A stretch of 64,000 nt of DNA from positions 1-64,000 of the forward strand of contig NZ_KB913017.1 of the NCBI RefSeq assembly GCF_000383975.1, written 5' to 3'. The notes below the pieces were generated by a model. The model worked only from the letters and a program-made list of their open reading frames with translations. It searched no databases and was not told where the DNA came from. Position numbers and translations under genes: made by a program. Below are positions 1-9,709 of the stretch, in pieces. Positions within the stretch are counted from its first letter, which is position 1; every line of letters begins with the position of its first letter. The stretch is from Natronorubrum tibetense GA33 (lineage in GTDB: Archaea; Halobacteriota; Halobacteria; Halobacteriales; Natrialbaceae).

Positions 1-440
1 GAGTGTTTAGTCTTTGCAGTCGATGCCTGCAATATTCACGAGGGATATCCAACCCCCGATACTCTGGAGCTGACTCGTCTCCTACTGATCTACACTACGG
101 GACTGTCACCCTGTTTCGTGCTCTATTCCAAGAGACTTCCTGCAGATGGTCAGAGAGTGATCGTCAGTCCGAACACCACATTGCCCGTAAGGGCTTCGGT
201 TTGGACTTCATCGCGTTCATTCGCCATTACTAACGACATCACATTCGTTTTCTTTTCCTGTCGATACTAAGATGTTTCAATTCTCGACGTTCCCCATTGC
301 GCGAAGCAATTGCGGTGGGGATTCCCATTCGGAAATCCTGAGTTCTTAGCCTCCGTGCGGCTCCCTCAGGCTTATCGCAGCTTGGCACGTCCTTCTTCAG
401 CTCTCAAGCCGAGCGATCCACCAGCTGGCACAGTAGCCAC
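1..440 (-). rRNA. rrl: 23S ribosomal RNA, 5' end (partial)
   Basis: Read on the minus strand, this stretch matches the start of haloarchaeal 23S rRNA. It begins with GGCTACTGTGCCAGCTGGTG and contains the conserved blocks AAGGACGTGCCAAGCTGCGA and GGGGGTTGGATATCCCTCG. The gene runs off the left edge of the window, so only about the first 440 bases are present. It lies downstream of 16S and tRNA-Ala in the usual archaeal operon order. The exact 5' base is approximate, because it is set by processing rather than by sequence alone. Confidence 0.95.
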
Positions 441-670
441 GTTCATCGGATCTGAATTGCAACGGAAGTTGTAATTCAAGAGTGACCCGGGAACGGGTCC
501 AGTGGACGCCTGGACTACACGTACACACGGTCTCATCTGCACGCCGTAGACGCGGCATGCATTAACCCTTCCCAGCCACGTTTACACGGGCTGGTGCATC
601 GGTTTTCGTTCGGATTAGATCAGAATCGCTTGCCCCACTTAAGGGGCACGATTCGATCGCCTCCGAGTGA
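441..670 (-). other. rRNA spacer between tRNA-Ala and 23S
   Basis: Transcribed spacer of about 230 bases with no reading frame worth calling. It contains a short inverted repeat (CCAGCC near 577, GGGCTGG near 589) and presumably the 5' half of the 23S processing stem. The partner strand lies outside the window, so pairing cannot be checked. Confidence 0.7.
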
Positions 671-742
671 TGGACCCACAGGGATTCGAACCCTGGGCAT
701 CCTCCTTGCAAAGGAGGCACTCTACCACTGAGCTATGGGCCC
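671..742 (-). tRNA. tRNA-Ala (anticodon UGC)
   Basis: On the minus strand a 72-base cloverleaf can be read. The acceptor strand GGGCCCA pairs with TGGGTCC, followed by discriminator A. The D-arm contains AGCTCAGTGGTAGAG. The anticodon stem CCTCC/GGAGG encloses loop TTTGCAA, giving anticodon TGC, and the T-arm is GGGTTCGAATCCC. No intron is visible and CCA is not encoded. It sits in the 16S-23S spacer, the standard position for tRNA-Ala in haloarchaeal rRNA operons, so it is co-transcribed with the rRNAs. Confidence 0.97.
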
Positions 743-774
743 ACGTCCACACAAAGTGGACACGAGACGAAAGC

Positions 775-798
775 GTTAGCCTTGGTAGTTCTAAGGTG
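775..798 (-). other. 16S processing stem, 3' strand (bulge-helix-bulge)
   Basis: Bases 775-791 are perfectly complementary to 2496-2512 upstream of 16S (17 pairs). After a 3-base bulge (792-794), bases 795-798 pair with 2492-2495. The 4-bp helix flanked by 3-base bulges on opposite strands is the bulge-helix-bulge shape cut by the archaeal tRNA-splicing endonuclease during pre-rRNA maturation. Confidence 0.88.
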
Positions 799-836
799 CC
801 CGATCGGCCAACGGTTGGGTCGATCGAACGTGGAGT

Positions 837-857
837 GTGTGGCGTAAAACGCCACAC
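837..857 (-). other. spacer hairpin just after 16S
   Basis: A perfect 9-bp inverted repeat, GTGTGGCGT then AAA then ACGCCACAC, lies about 40 bases beyond the 3' end of 16S inside the processing stem loop. It probably folds in the pre-rRNA. Nothing suggests a terminator, since tRNA-Ala and 23S follow. Confidence 0.5.
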
Positions 858-894
858 GAAAGGTGGGTCAGGCCATCGGCCTGATCCCGGTCTG

Positions 895-2368
<1,474 letters not shown>

Positions 2369-2488
2369 GCTATATTACTCCCGACCTTGTGGTCGGGAGG
2401 GTTCATTTGGCGGTGAATGTAAATTCTTGTACACACTCACACATAAATGGGTCCACGTTCGGCGACCTCAGACCGACGACCGGTCGAG

Positions 2489-2512
2489 CGTCACCGAACT
2501 ACCAAGGCTAAC
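2489..2512 (-). other. 16S processing stem, 5' strand (bulge-helix-bulge)
   Basis: Partner of 775-798. Bases 2496-2512 form the 17-bp perfect helix, 2492-2495 form the 4-bp central helix, and 2489-2491 form the second 3-base bulge. It lies about 120 bases upstream of mature 16S. Confidence 0.88.
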
Positions 2513-2653
2513 ATCAGATCCCTTCTGTACGGCGGACCGCAGGGGAAGGATCCTCATTTCCTTCGGATCTATTCGTAGGCCATCCGGGGTACATAACCCC
2601 TTCGGACTGCGAGTGATCCAAGACGACGGGACGAATCCAACGCCCCGTCGAAC

Positions 2654-2699
2654 ACATACTATCCGAATTCCCTCGTACACTTAAGGGCATCGGATCGAA
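2654..2699 (-). promoter_or_regulatory. rRNA operon promoter, proximal copy
   Basis: On the minus strand: TTCGATCCGATGCCCTTAAG, then a spacer, TTCGGATAGTATG and TGTTCGACG. This follows the haloarchaeal rRNA promoter pattern of a TTCGA box, a CTTAAG-type TATA element and a purine start near a CGAAC/TTCGAC motif about 25 bases on. Transcription would start near 2655, about 290 bases before mature 16S. Confidence 0.65.
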
Positions 2700-2732
2700 A
2701 CCACCGCCGGAAATCGCATCCGGAGGGAGGTT

Positions 2733-2770
2733 TTGCGTACCATACAGTAGGTGTCCCGATTATATAAGGA
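2733..2770 (-). promoter_or_regulatory. rRNA operon promoter, middle copy
   Basis: On the minus strand a strong TATA element, CCTTATATAATC (2759-2770), is followed about 25 bases later by TATGGTACGC, a likely start region. Spacing fits archaeal TBP/TFB promoters. Confidence 0.6.
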
Positions 2771-2929
2771 CAGCGTACTGTTACGCCGGTTCGTCGGCGT
2801 CAGTAGCGCTCGATCCGAGTACCCGTACGGAAGCGTGTCGATTCGACCGACGAACTCCGACGAGAGACGGATAGTGTACCTACCTCCGCGCCGGAATACG
2901 GCCGGAGGGAACGCAGCGAGATTCGCCGC

Positions 2930-2985
2930 GTCGTTCGCATTACATTCGAAGTCCGGGTTCGTACATAAGGCCGTCGTCTCGAGTG
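2930..2985 (-). promoter_or_regulatory. rRNA operon promoter, distal copy
   Basis: On the minus strand GGCCTTATGTACGAA (TATA element, about 2961-2970) precedes CTTCGAATGTAATGCGAACG. The final TGCGAACG is the start-site motif I know from Halobacterium and Haloarcula rRNA promoters. Several tandem promoters are normal for haloarchaeal rRNA operons. Confidence 0.65.
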
Positions 2986-3047
2986 CCGTTTGTCCCACGT
3001 TACTCCGTCTCGCTATTTGCTCAAGGCGGGAGATCTGAATCCACCGG

Positions 3048-3674
3048 CTACGGCCGTTCCGAGGCCCGATCAGACGACTGATCGATTCCGGCGAGACCGA
3101 AGAGAAGTCGCTTGCAGCCGAGCAGTAGTTCCCGAAGGACGGGCGCACCATCGTAGAGCCAGAGGAGGAACGCGAAGCCGGCCATCCCGACCTGTATCCA
3201 GAGGTACGTCGAGAGATCGCCCGCGATGAGATCACTCGAGTATCGGTTGAACAGCAGGAAGAACTGATCGACGAACCCCTGCTCGTGTCCCTCTGCGCTG
3301 ACCGTCTCGACCGGCCAGAGCATGATCGCAGGCTGGTAGACGCCTTCACGAATGTAGGCGTCGAACACGTCGGAGGGCAAGTGCACCAGGTAGCCGAGAC
3401 CGAACGCGATACCAGTGCGTGGTCGTCCTGCCGAGCGAGCGATGAGACCGACAAGGATCGACAGCGGAACGGCGAAGAAAATCGAGTGACCGATCGCGTA
3501 GCCGGCGTCGAAGACGCCGTACTCCCACGCCAGGGGCTTGTCGATGATATCCGGAAGGACGGACGCGAACACGACCGCGAACGCCTCGAGTCCACCGGGC
3601 GAGTCACGATAGATCACGTGACAGAACAGCGAATAAACGAGATAGCCGACGATCGCGTGTTCCCATGGCCACAT
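3048..3674 (-). CDS. membrane-bound YdjM-like hydrolase (DUF457 type)
   Basis: A 208-residue integral membrane protein starting MWPWEHAIVGYL. The open frame extends 86 codons further upstream, but that part has no coding character, and family members begin at this tryptophan-rich start. It shows several hydrophobic helices, an early His (WEHA), the motif LPDIIDKPLAWEYGVF (about residues 40-55), GHSIFFAVPLS (about 62-72) and HLPSDVF (about 98-104). The spaced His and Asp residues are typical of the LexA-regulated, membrane-bound metal-dependent hydrolase family. The substrate is unknown. Its start faces away from the rRNA operon and it ends just beyond the distal rRNA promoter. Confidence 0.72.
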   Translation of the reverse strand: MWPWEHAIVGYLVYSLFCHVIYRDSPGGLEAFAVVFASVLPDIIDKPLAWEYGVFDAGYAIGHSIFFAVPLSILVGLIARSAGRPRTGIAFGLGYLVHLPSDVFDAYIREGVYQPAIMLWPVETVSAEGHEQGFVDQFFLLFNRYSSDLIAGDLSTYLWIQVGMAGFAFLLWLYDGAPVLRELLLGCKRLLFGLAGIDQSSDRASERP

Positions 3675-3971
3675 ACTCCGGACGTGCGGTGGGCGGTGAA
3701 TAGTTATGCAGCGCTTGTCGCCGATCCTGCTGCGTGATAGTCCGAGATGTGGATCGGTCTCGTGTACCAGACGCGGAGTCCAATTCGGCGAGTGGTTCGG
3801 GCAGCGATAACACACGACGTAGTAAAGCGGAAACGGTTCGGAGCGGTAGCAGTCGGTTACCCCTCGTTGCCACCGTCGTAATACGAGTGTTACGTCAGTC
3901 TCGGACCGGACAGGCCGTTTCGAACGAGCCACGACCGATACGATTTAGCGGCGAGCGTCGAATACGCAGAT
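3675..3971. other. intergenic, no gene seen
   Basis: About 300 bases between divergent genes. Reading frames here have no coding character. AT-richer words near 3700-3830 may include promoter elements, but none is convincing. Confidence 0.5.
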
Positions 3972-4193
3972 ATGGATCGAGAAGGGTTCGTCAAACTCTC
4001 AGTCATCGGGATCGGACTCGTGGTGTTGAGTTTCTTCGTGCGCGGATTCAGTCAGCTCGCCCTGGGTCGAGATGTCGCGGAGATGTTACAAGCACCCTTT
4101 GCAGTCGCCGGCTTCTGTATCGTGGTCTATCTATTCATCAGGGCAACGCTCGACTTCGCGGGTATCTGGGAAGTCGAGAACGGTGAGGCGTAA
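3972..4193 (+). CDS. small two-helix membrane protein, unknown function
   Basis: A 73-residue protein with a charged N-terminus (MDREGFVKL) and two hydrophobic segments, about residues 8-26 and 38-58, separated by a short loop with Arg-Asp. The C-terminus is acidic (WEVENGEA). No catalytic motif can be seen. It is followed by hisD after about 75 bases on the same strand. I do not recognise the family. Small proteins with two membrane spans like this are common and conserved in haloarchaea, so I consider the frame real but unassigned. Confidence 0.6.
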   Translation: MDREGFVKLSVIGIGLVVLSFFVRGFSQLALGRDVAEMLQAPFAVAGFCIVVYLFIRATLDFAGIWEVENGEA

Positions 4194-4268
4194 CGCCGAT
4201 CGTTTGGGAGCCATCGTCGAGGCCAACGGAAGGAAACCGTTTTTCGCACACCGAACGAACGCGAGGGT

Positions 4269-5561
4269 ATGACAGTACCCGTGCGGGCACTCCCCGACCT
4301 CGGACCGGCCGACCGAGCCGCCTTCTTCGATCGGGACGCCGGTATCGAGGCGGTCAGCGGAGACGTACAGGAGATCGTCGACCGCGTTCGCGAGGAGGGT
4401 GACGTCGCCGTCCGCGAGTTCACGAGCGAGTTCGACGGCGTCGAACTCGGGAACATCGATATCACGGACACGTGCGAGCGCGCGTACGATGATCTCGAGG
4501 ACGAGCTCCGCGAAGCGATCGAAACGGCCGCGGCGAACGTCAAGGAGTTCCACGAGGCACAACGCCCCGAAGACTGGCGCGACGAGTTCGGCCCCGGCCG
4601 AGAACTCGGCCGCCGGTTTCGTCCAATCGATCGCGTCGGCGTCTACGTCCCCGGCGGCTCGGCCGCCTACCCCTCGAGTGCGATCATGGGGATCGTGCCG
4701 GCGGTAGTCGCGGGCGTCGATCACGTCTCGGTCGTGACGCCGCCAGCCGACGAGATGAACCCGGCCACGCTGGGGGCGATCCACGCTGCGGGTGCCGACG
4801 CGGTCTACAGCGTCGGCGGCGCACAGGCGATCGCCGGACTCGCCTACGGAACCGAGACGATCACGCGCGTCCGGAAGATCGTCGGTCCCGGAAACAAGTG
4901 GGTCACGGCGGCGAAGGCCGCTGTTCGAGGCGATGTCGAGATCGACTTCCTCGCGGGACCGAGCGAGGTCGTCGTCGTCGCAGACGAGACCGCGGACCCG
5001 GAACTCGTCGCGAGCGAACTGCTCGCACAGGCCGAACACGACCCGAACGCGTCGGTCGTCGCCGTCACGGCGGATGACGACACTGCCGAGGCGATCGCCA
5101 CGGCCGTCGACGAACAGGGTACCGCGCGCGAGCGCGAAGATGTCATACGTGACGCACTCGAGAACGACGCGAGCGGCGTGCTCCTGGCGCGATCGATGAG
5201 CGAGGCGATCCTCTTTACAGAGGAGTACGCGCCGGAGCACCTCGCGATCATCGCCGAGGACGACGAGTCGCTCCTCGAGCGGATCGACAGCGCGGGCAGT
5301 GTCTTCCTCGGACCAAATACGCCGGTCGCGGCGGGCGATTACGCCAGCGGAACGAACCACGTCCTCCCGACCAACGGCGGCGCACGCGTCACCGGTGGGC
5401 TCTCGGTCGAAACCTTCCTGCGATCGACGACGGTTCAGCGACTCTCCGGAGAGGGACTAGCCGACATCGGCAAGACGGTTACGACGCTCGCGGACGCCGA
5501 GGGACTCGAGGCCCACGCGGCGAGCGTCCGGCGGCGACTCGAAAAGCGAGACGAAACGTAG
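4269..5561 (+). CDS. hisD: histidinol dehydrogenase
   Basis: A 430-residue HisD, close to the usual length of about 430. It catalyses the last two NAD-dependent steps of histidine synthesis, L-histidinol to L-histidine. Visible family motifs are VGVYVPGG (about 122), IVGPGNKWV (about 206), LAGPSEVVVVAD (about 229-240), the catalytic Glu-His pair in EYAPEHLAI (about 320) and ASGTNHVLPT (about 360). Zn ligands of the family lie in these blocks. No other his genes are adjacent, which is normal for haloarchaea, where his genes are scattered. The ATG start follows an AT-rich stretch about 30 bases upstream, consistent with a leaderless mRNA. Confidence 0.97.
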   Translation: MTVPVRALPDLGPADRAAFFDRDAGIEAVSGDVQEIVDRVREEGDVAVREFTSEFDGVELGNIDITDTCERAYDDLEDELREAIETAAANVKEFHEAQRPEDWRDEFGPGRELGRRFRPIDRVGVYVPGGSAAYPSSAIMGIVPAVVAGVDHVSVVTPPADEMNPATLGAIHAAGADAVYSVGGAQAIAGLAYGTETITRVRKIVGPGNKWVTAAKAAVRGDVEIDFLAGPSEVVVVADETADPELVASELLAQAEHDPNASVVAVTADDDTAEAIATAVDEQGTAREREDVIRDALENDASGVLLARSMSEAILFTEEYAPEHLAIIAEDDESLLERIDSAGSVFLGPNTPVAAGDYASGTNHVLPTNGGARVTGGLSVETFLRSTTVQRLSGEGLADIGKTVTTLADAEGLEAHAASVRRRLEKRDET

Positions 5562-5641
5562 CTCAGTCCCGTCGTGAGAGCGGATACTCACGGGATCTAT
5601 AACCTAGCTTTACGGTACTCGACGTAGAAGGGCGTGTCGTA

Positions 5642-5884
5642 ATGCCACGGCGTGAGCGTGAGAGTGAGCCAGTGGTCGACCCGACCGATAGGCGCATCCT
5701 CGAGCGGAACTACGATTACGCACAGAAAAACGTGCGACTGCTCTCGATGTGGTACGAGTGCGAGCCGAAACGGATGCTCAAACTGCTCGCGGAGTACGAT
5801 ATCGAACTGTCACGAAACGACAAACGACAGTTCGGGACGTACTATCAGTCGGTACAGCGGCACGTAAACGCCTACGGCGAGTAG
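5642..5884 (+). CDS. small basic protein, unknown function
   Basis: An 80-residue, mostly alpha-helical protein rich in Arg, Tyr and Glu (RRILERNYDYAQKNVRLLSM, then MLKLLAEYDIEL). No Cys pairs, signal peptide or membrane segment. A TATA-like AACCTAGCTTTAC lies about 35 bases upstream of the ATG. GC-rich third positions support coding. It stands between hisD and the HesB gene on the same strand. I do not recognise the family; the composition would suit a small nucleic-acid or ribosome-associated protein, but that is only a guess. Confidence 0.6.
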   Translation: MPRRERESEPVVDPTDRRILERNYDYAQKNVRLLSMWYECEPKRMLKLLAEYDIELSRNDKRQFGTYYQSVQRHVNAYGE

Positions 5885-5995
5885 CGACGTGACGGATGCT
5901 GTCCGATGGATCGTGAGCGTAAGGTGTGGGATCGGTGAGTGACTGGGGTGGTCGATGGCGTCACAGTTAACACCGTCGCGACAGAAGGGATACGC

Positions 5996-6370
5996 ATGAG
6001 CACGGACAGCATGGATGGTGGCGACACGGAGACGCGCCCGCAGATCGAAGTAACCGAGGAGGCGGCCGAGCAGGCGCTCGACTTGCTCGAGAGCGAAGGA
6101 CTCGACGCGACCGAAGCGGGGCTTCGGCTCTTCGTCCAACAGGGTGGCTGTGCGGGACTCTCGTACGGGATGCGCTTCGACGACGCCCCGGACGGCGACG
6201 ATACGATCTACAACCGCCACGACCTGCGCGTCTTCGTCGACCCGGCCAGCCTGAAGTACATCGAAGGCAGCATCCTCGACTTCGAGAGTGGGCTACAGGC
6301 GGAAGGGTTCCACGTGGAAAACCCGAACGTCGTCAGCGAGTGTGGCTGTGGCGAATCGTTCCGGACGTAA
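5996..6370 (+). CDS. HesB/IscA-family Fe-S cluster assembly protein
   Basis: A 124-residue A-type iron-sulfur carrier. The core begins at about residue 15 (QIEVTEEAAEQALDLL). It carries the three family cysteines: one in QQGGCAGLSYGM (about 50) and two in the C-terminal SECGCGESF (about 117-122), spaced as in IscA/ErpA, where they bind Fe or a 2Fe-2S cluster for transfer to apoproteins. I start at ATG 5996; a longer open frame from 5939 adds residues not seen in the family. The short acidic N-terminal tail (MSTDSMDGGDTETRP) is typical of haloarchaeal versions. Confidence 0.92.
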   Translation: MSTDSMDGGDTETRPQIEVTEEAAEQALDLLESEGLDATEAGLRLFVQQGGCAGLSYGMRFDDAPDGDDTIYNRHDLRVFVDPASLKYIEGSILDFESGLQAEGFHVENPNVVSECGCGESFRT

Positions 6371-6631
6371 CGTCGGCTCTTGCCACCGTTCGCCGTCCGT
6401 CGATTCTTTCCCAGACCAGCTTCATAGCGGCGCGTTCAGCTCGAAAAACGCTAAACGTCTACGAACGCGAGTGGAATCGCCTCGAGTCGAGAGGCGGTAC
6501 TCGAGCCGATTCAGAAACCGATTCTCTACTCGAGCAGCCGAAGAGTTACTCAGACGGTTTGCTGTGAGCCATTTCCGGCGGGACCGCAGGACGGATCGCG
6601 GCCCCACCGGTACATCGTTACAGCAACCCGT

Positions 6632-6832
6632 TCAGTCCTCGAGCTGGAACGCGACGGTGACTTCCGCTTGATACTCTCGGTCGTCGGCGCTCGCGACTTC
6701 GACTCCCAGTTCGTCGACTTCGATCCAGTGGACGTTCTCGAGGGTCGCCTCGGCGCGGTCGATCGCGTCGTCGGCCGCGGCGTCGAAACTCTCCGAACTC
6801 GTTCCGATCAGGGTAATCTTCTTGAAGACCAT
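6632..6832 (-). CDS. dodecin (flavin-storage protein)
   Basis: A 66-residue protein beginning [19 protein letters not shown] and containing [15 protein letters not shown]. The length and sequence fit archaeal dodecin, a 12-subunit shell that binds riboflavin or lumichrome and protects the cell from free flavin. The tryptophan in HWIEV (about residue 36) is the residue that stacks with flavin. The open frame extends 11 codons upstream, but homologues begin at MVFKK. It is transcribed divergently from the aminotransferase gene. Confidence 0.93.
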   Translation of the reverse strand: MVFKKITLIGTSSESFDAAADDAIDRAEATLENVHWIEVDELGVEVASADDREYQAEVTVAFQLED

Positions 6833-7041
6833 TGCCCGTATGGGTACGGTCCGTGTCCTCTTCAATGTATGGCTAGTGACACCAATTCACACTGGTTTTG
6901 ATACGAGCGGCGACAGCGGTACGATCGGTCAGTGCCGGCCCGTAGATCGGGAGCACGGCCGGATCCGACCGCGTTGCGGAAGCTGTCGGCAACCGAAGAG
7001 GTGCGTGAACGTTTTTGAGGGTTCCGGCCACACACTCCCCC

Positions 7042-8241
7042 ATGGCAGATGCAGACGGTTCGATCGACGTGTCGGAGATCGGTGAACTGACGCCGCCAGA
7101 TCGGACGCTGATGGGACCCGGACCGAGCGACGTCAACCCTCGAGTGCTGCGGGCGATGTCCACACCGCTCGTGGGCCACCTCGACCCGTCGTTCGTCGAG
7201 ATCATGAACGAGGTCCAGGAGTTGCTGCGCTATACGTTCCGGACCGACAACCAGTGGACGATTCCCGTCTCGGGAACCGGCTCCGCTGCGATGGAGGCCG
7301 CGATCGGAAACGTGGTCGAACCGGGCGACACCATGCTCGTCCCAACGAACGGCTACTTCGGCGGCCGTATGGCCTCGATGGCCCGCCGCGCCGGTGGCGA
7401 GGTCGTCGAGGTTGACGCCCCGTGGGGCGAACCGCTCGAGCCGGCCAACGTCTCCGATGCTCTCGCCGACCACGATCCCGACGTGTTCGGCTTCGTCCAT
7501 GCGGAGACCAGCACGGGAGTGCTCCAGCCCGACGTCCCCGAACTCACGGCGGCGGCCCACGACCACGACGCCCTCGTCATCGCCGACACCGTGACCTCGA
7601 TCGGCGGGGTCGAGTTGCGCGTCGACGAGTGGGACATCGACGTCGCCTACGCCGGCCCACAGAAGTGTCTCTCCTGTCCGCCGGGTGCGAGCCCGCTGAC
7701 GCTCTCGGACGCCGCGATGGAGAAGGTCCTCTCGCGGGAAGAAGAGTCCCGTTCGTGGTATCTCGACCTCTCCCTGCTCGAGGGCTACTGGGGTGACGAT
7801 CGATCCTACCACCACACCGCGCCGATCACGAACGTCTACGCGCTTCGAGAGGCGCTCCGTCTCGTAGCCGAAGAAGGAATCGAGGCCCGCTGGGACCGCC
7901 ACGAGCGACTCGCGGGTGCGCTGAAAGCCGGTATGGAAGGGATGGGCCTCGAGATGAACGCTCCCGACGCGTACTGGCTCCCGAGTCTGAACGCCGTCCG
8001 CGTTCCCGACGGGATCGACGACGGCGAGGTCTGTGCCGAACTGCTCGAGCGCTACGATCTCGAGGTCGCGAGCGGCCTGGGCGATCTGGACGGCGAGATC
8101 TTCCGGATCGGCTGTATGGGCTACTCCGCGCGTCCGGAGAACGTCATTTACGTCGTGACGGCGCTGGGTGACGTCCTCGAATCGATGGGTGCGGACGTCG
8201 ATCCCGGTGCCGGCGTGTCGGCGACTCGAGACGCGCTATAA
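7042..8241 (+). CDS. alanine-glyoxylate / serine-pyruvate type aminotransferase
   Basis: A 399-residue fold-type I, class V PLP enzyme. It has LMGPGPSDVNPRVLRAM near the N-terminus, the cofactor-site Asp in ALVIADTVTSIGG (about 178-190) and the PLP-lysine motif AYAGPQKCLSCPPG (about 203-216). The small domain runs from about residue 270. The family moves an amino group from Ala or Ser to glyoxylate or pyruvate. I start at ATG 7042; the TTG nine codons earlier lacks support, and the T-rich CGTTTTTGAGG about 30 bases upstream suits a leaderless start. Exact amino donor is not decidable from sequence. Confidence 0.9.
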   Translation: MADADGSIDVSEIGELTPPDRTLMGPGPSDVNPRVLRAMSTPLVGHLDPSFVEIMNEVQELLRYTFRTDNQWTIPVSGTGSAAMEAAIGNVVEPGDTMLVPTNGYFGGRMASMARRAGGEVVEVDAPWGEPLEPANVSDALADHDPDVFGFVHAETSTGVLQPDVPELTAAAHDHDALVIADTVTSIGGVELRVDEWDIDVAYAGPQKCLSCPPGASPLTLSDAAMEKVLSREEESRSWYLDLSLLEGYWGDDRSYHHTAPITNVYALREALRLVAEEGIEARWDRHERLAGALKAGMEGMGLEMNAPDAYWLPSLNAVRVPDGIDDGEVCAELLERYDLEVASGLGDLDGEIFRIGCMGYSARPENVIYVVTALGDVLESMGADVDPGAGVSATRDAL

Positions 8242-8271
8242 AAAGAACTGAACGGAACGCTTTTTCGCTCG
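8242..8271. terminator. shared T-tract terminator between convergent genes
   Basis: Two genes end 30 bases apart. The plus strand carries GCTTTTTC (8261-8268), and on the minus strand GTTCTTTTTATA (around 8241-8252). Poly-T tracts are the main archaeal terminator signal, so each convergent gene has one. Confidence 0.45.
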
Positions 8272-8592
8272 TTACGCCGACACTCGTGGTCCTGGCGGGG
8301 CTCGTTCGACCTGATAGTCGTCCCCGTCGACGACGATGATAGCCCACTCGTAGTCCGGATCCACGCTGTTGAGCTTGGTCTCGATTTCGTCGGCGTCCTC
8401 CGGCTGGGCGACGAAACAGTGGAACTGTCCCGGTTGGGACGGGAGCTCTCCTGTCTCGAGGACGGTGTTTACCTGAACGGCCTTCCACTCGCGTTCGGCG
8501 CGGAACGTCGGGCCGTTGCCTTCGACGGTGTACCCAAGCTCTGCGAAGATCGACCTGGCCTGCTCGACGAGTCGCATGTTAACAGGACCCAT
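8272..8592 (-). CDS. conserved small haloarchaeal protein, unknown function
   Basis: A 106-residue acidic protein with alternating beta and alpha segments (MRLVEQARSIFAELGYTVEG, then WKAVQVNTVLETGELPSQPG and YEWAIIVVDGDDYQVERAPP). No membrane segment or metal motif. A TATA-like ATTTATGAC lies about 30 bases upstream of ATG 8592; a second ATG five codons in is an alternative start. It resembles a haloarchaea-restricted domain of unknown function (possibly DUF7116, from memory), so I give no function. Confidence 0.7.
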   Translation of the reverse strand: MGPVNMRLVEQARSIFAELGYTVEGNGPTFRAEREWKAVQVNTVLETGELPSQPGQFHCFVAQPEDADEIETKLNSVDPDYEWAIIVVDGDDYQVERAPPGPRVSA

Positions 8593-8852
8593 TCATAGCT
8601 ACGTACGAGGGCATCCGTCATAAATGTTGGTGCGTCACAAGAAGTTGCCCGTTCATCCAAACTAACTGGATTTATTTCGCGACGAGACGATACAATCGAC
8701 CAGTGTATCAGTGTATTAGTGGACGTAAATAGGCTGTTACTGGCGATACACACTGGTTTGCCGGCGCGAGAGAGGAACGCGACAAATTGCACGAAACGGA
8801 GGGGTGAATCAGCGGATTTCGGTGCGGGCGTCGTGGTCGGTATCAGACGCCG

Positions 8853-9092
8853 TTATTCGTGGGCGGCATCCCATTCGGTCGGCTTCCGGAAGTTCCCACA
8901 CTGGTTGCACTTGATACGGCCCATCGAATCCATCGCGTTGTCGAAGCTCTCGCAGTTCGTACAGAACCAGCCGTACCGGCTGTCGGCGTCTCGAGACTCG
9001 TACGCGATGAGAAACGGTCCCTTCGATCCCCTGTCGCCGTCCGTCTCCGACACGTAGACGGTCGCTCCGTCGTCGGTGGACAGTGTTTGCAT
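8853..9092 (-). CDS. small zinc-binding protein (DUF5816-like)
   Basis: A 79-residue protein with a beta-rich N-terminal half (VYVSETDGDRGSKGPFLIAY) and a treble-clef-like zinc site made of CTNC (about 44-47) and CNQC (about 61-64) near the C-terminus. Proteins like this are widespread in haloarchaea; my recollection is DUF5816, function unknown. The start codon sits in a perfect 14-bp palindrome, and a TATA-like TCATTTATCACG lies about 30 bases upstream, so the mRNA is probably leaderless. Confidence 0.75.
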   Translation of the reverse strand: MQTLSTDDGATVYVSETDGDRGSKGPFLIAYESRDADSRYGWFCTNCESFDNAMDSMGRIKCNQCGNFRKPTEWDAAHE

Positions 9093-9104
9093 ACACGCGT
9101 GTAT
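9091..9104. promoter_or_regulatory. palindrome at the start codon of the zinc protein gene
   Basis: ATACACGCGTGTAT is a perfect 14-bp palindrome whose left end overlaps the start codon (9090-9092). In a leaderless gene this spans the transcription start, where a bound repressor would block initiation. That is inference only. Confidence 0.35.
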
Positions 9105-9281
9105 CCGCGCACGTGATAAATGATTGTCTGTCCCGTCCCAGCGTCCCCGGACCGTCTGTGCCGTCGTGGCGGCCGCGAGAACTATCCGCGCGACCGATCT
9201 CGGCCAGTATATGACATGTGTTCACAATAGTGACTATCCTAACTGAAAGGTTTACCCGGCAGGGAGTCGTTCGTTCGGATA

Positions 9282-9692
9282 ATGTCGCTGGTCGTGGTTC
9301 CCGTTCGGTATCCGTTGTCAAAGCACTCTCGTCGAACGCTCGAGCGCGCGATCGAGGTCGCGCGCGAGCGTGACGCGTCGTTGACGGTCTTGCACGTTGA
9401 TCTCTACCAGAACGGGAAGAAAGTGACGCGAATCGACCTGAAAACCGCCGTCGAGAACGTGTTCGGACGGCTCGAGAACGTTCGATACGTCGTTCGGACC
9501 GGCTTTCTCGTCGAGGAGAGCATCCTCGACGAAGTCGCGGCGGAAGGTGCCGACGCCGTCGTCATCGGCAGTCAGCAGGCGAGCCGGTTACGCCGGATCT
9601 TCCGTCGGTTTACCGACAACCCGAACATCGACCAGTACCTCCGGACCCACCTCGAGTGTGAAGTCATCACGGTCGAGAGCGCGACGGCCTGA
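9282..9692 (+). CDS. universal stress protein family (UspA-like)
   Basis: A 136-residue Usp domain with an alpha/beta nucleotide-binding-like fold: MSLVVVPVRYPLSKHSRRTL, a central strand-helix repeat and DAVVIGSQQASRLRRIFRRF near residue 92. The usual ATP-binding pattern G-x2-G-x9-G-S/T is not intact here, so it is probably a non-ATP-binding UspFG-like or divergent member. A T-rich AAGGTTTACCC about 30 bases upstream is a likely TATA/BRE. It converges on a second Usp gene, separated by 17 bases. Confidence 0.85.
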   Translation: MSLVVVPVRYPLSKHSRRTLERAIEVARERDASLTVLHVDLYQNGKKVTRIDLKTAVENVFGRLENVRYVVRTGFLVEESILDEVAAEGADAVVIGSQQASRLRRIFRRFTDNPNIDQYLRTHLECEVITVESATA

Positions 9693-9709
9693 CCGCGAGG
9701 TCGAATCGC

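Noticed and set aside
2681-3607. 308-residue open frame on the minus strand
   Set aside because: It runs through the rRNA promoter region and in another frame of the YdjM-like gene, is Ser/Arg-rich and lacks motifs; a shadow of GC-rich DNA.
4131-5360. 409-residue open frame antisense to hisD
   Set aside because: Arg/Asp/Val-rich frame with no motif, fully covered by the strongly supported hisD gene.
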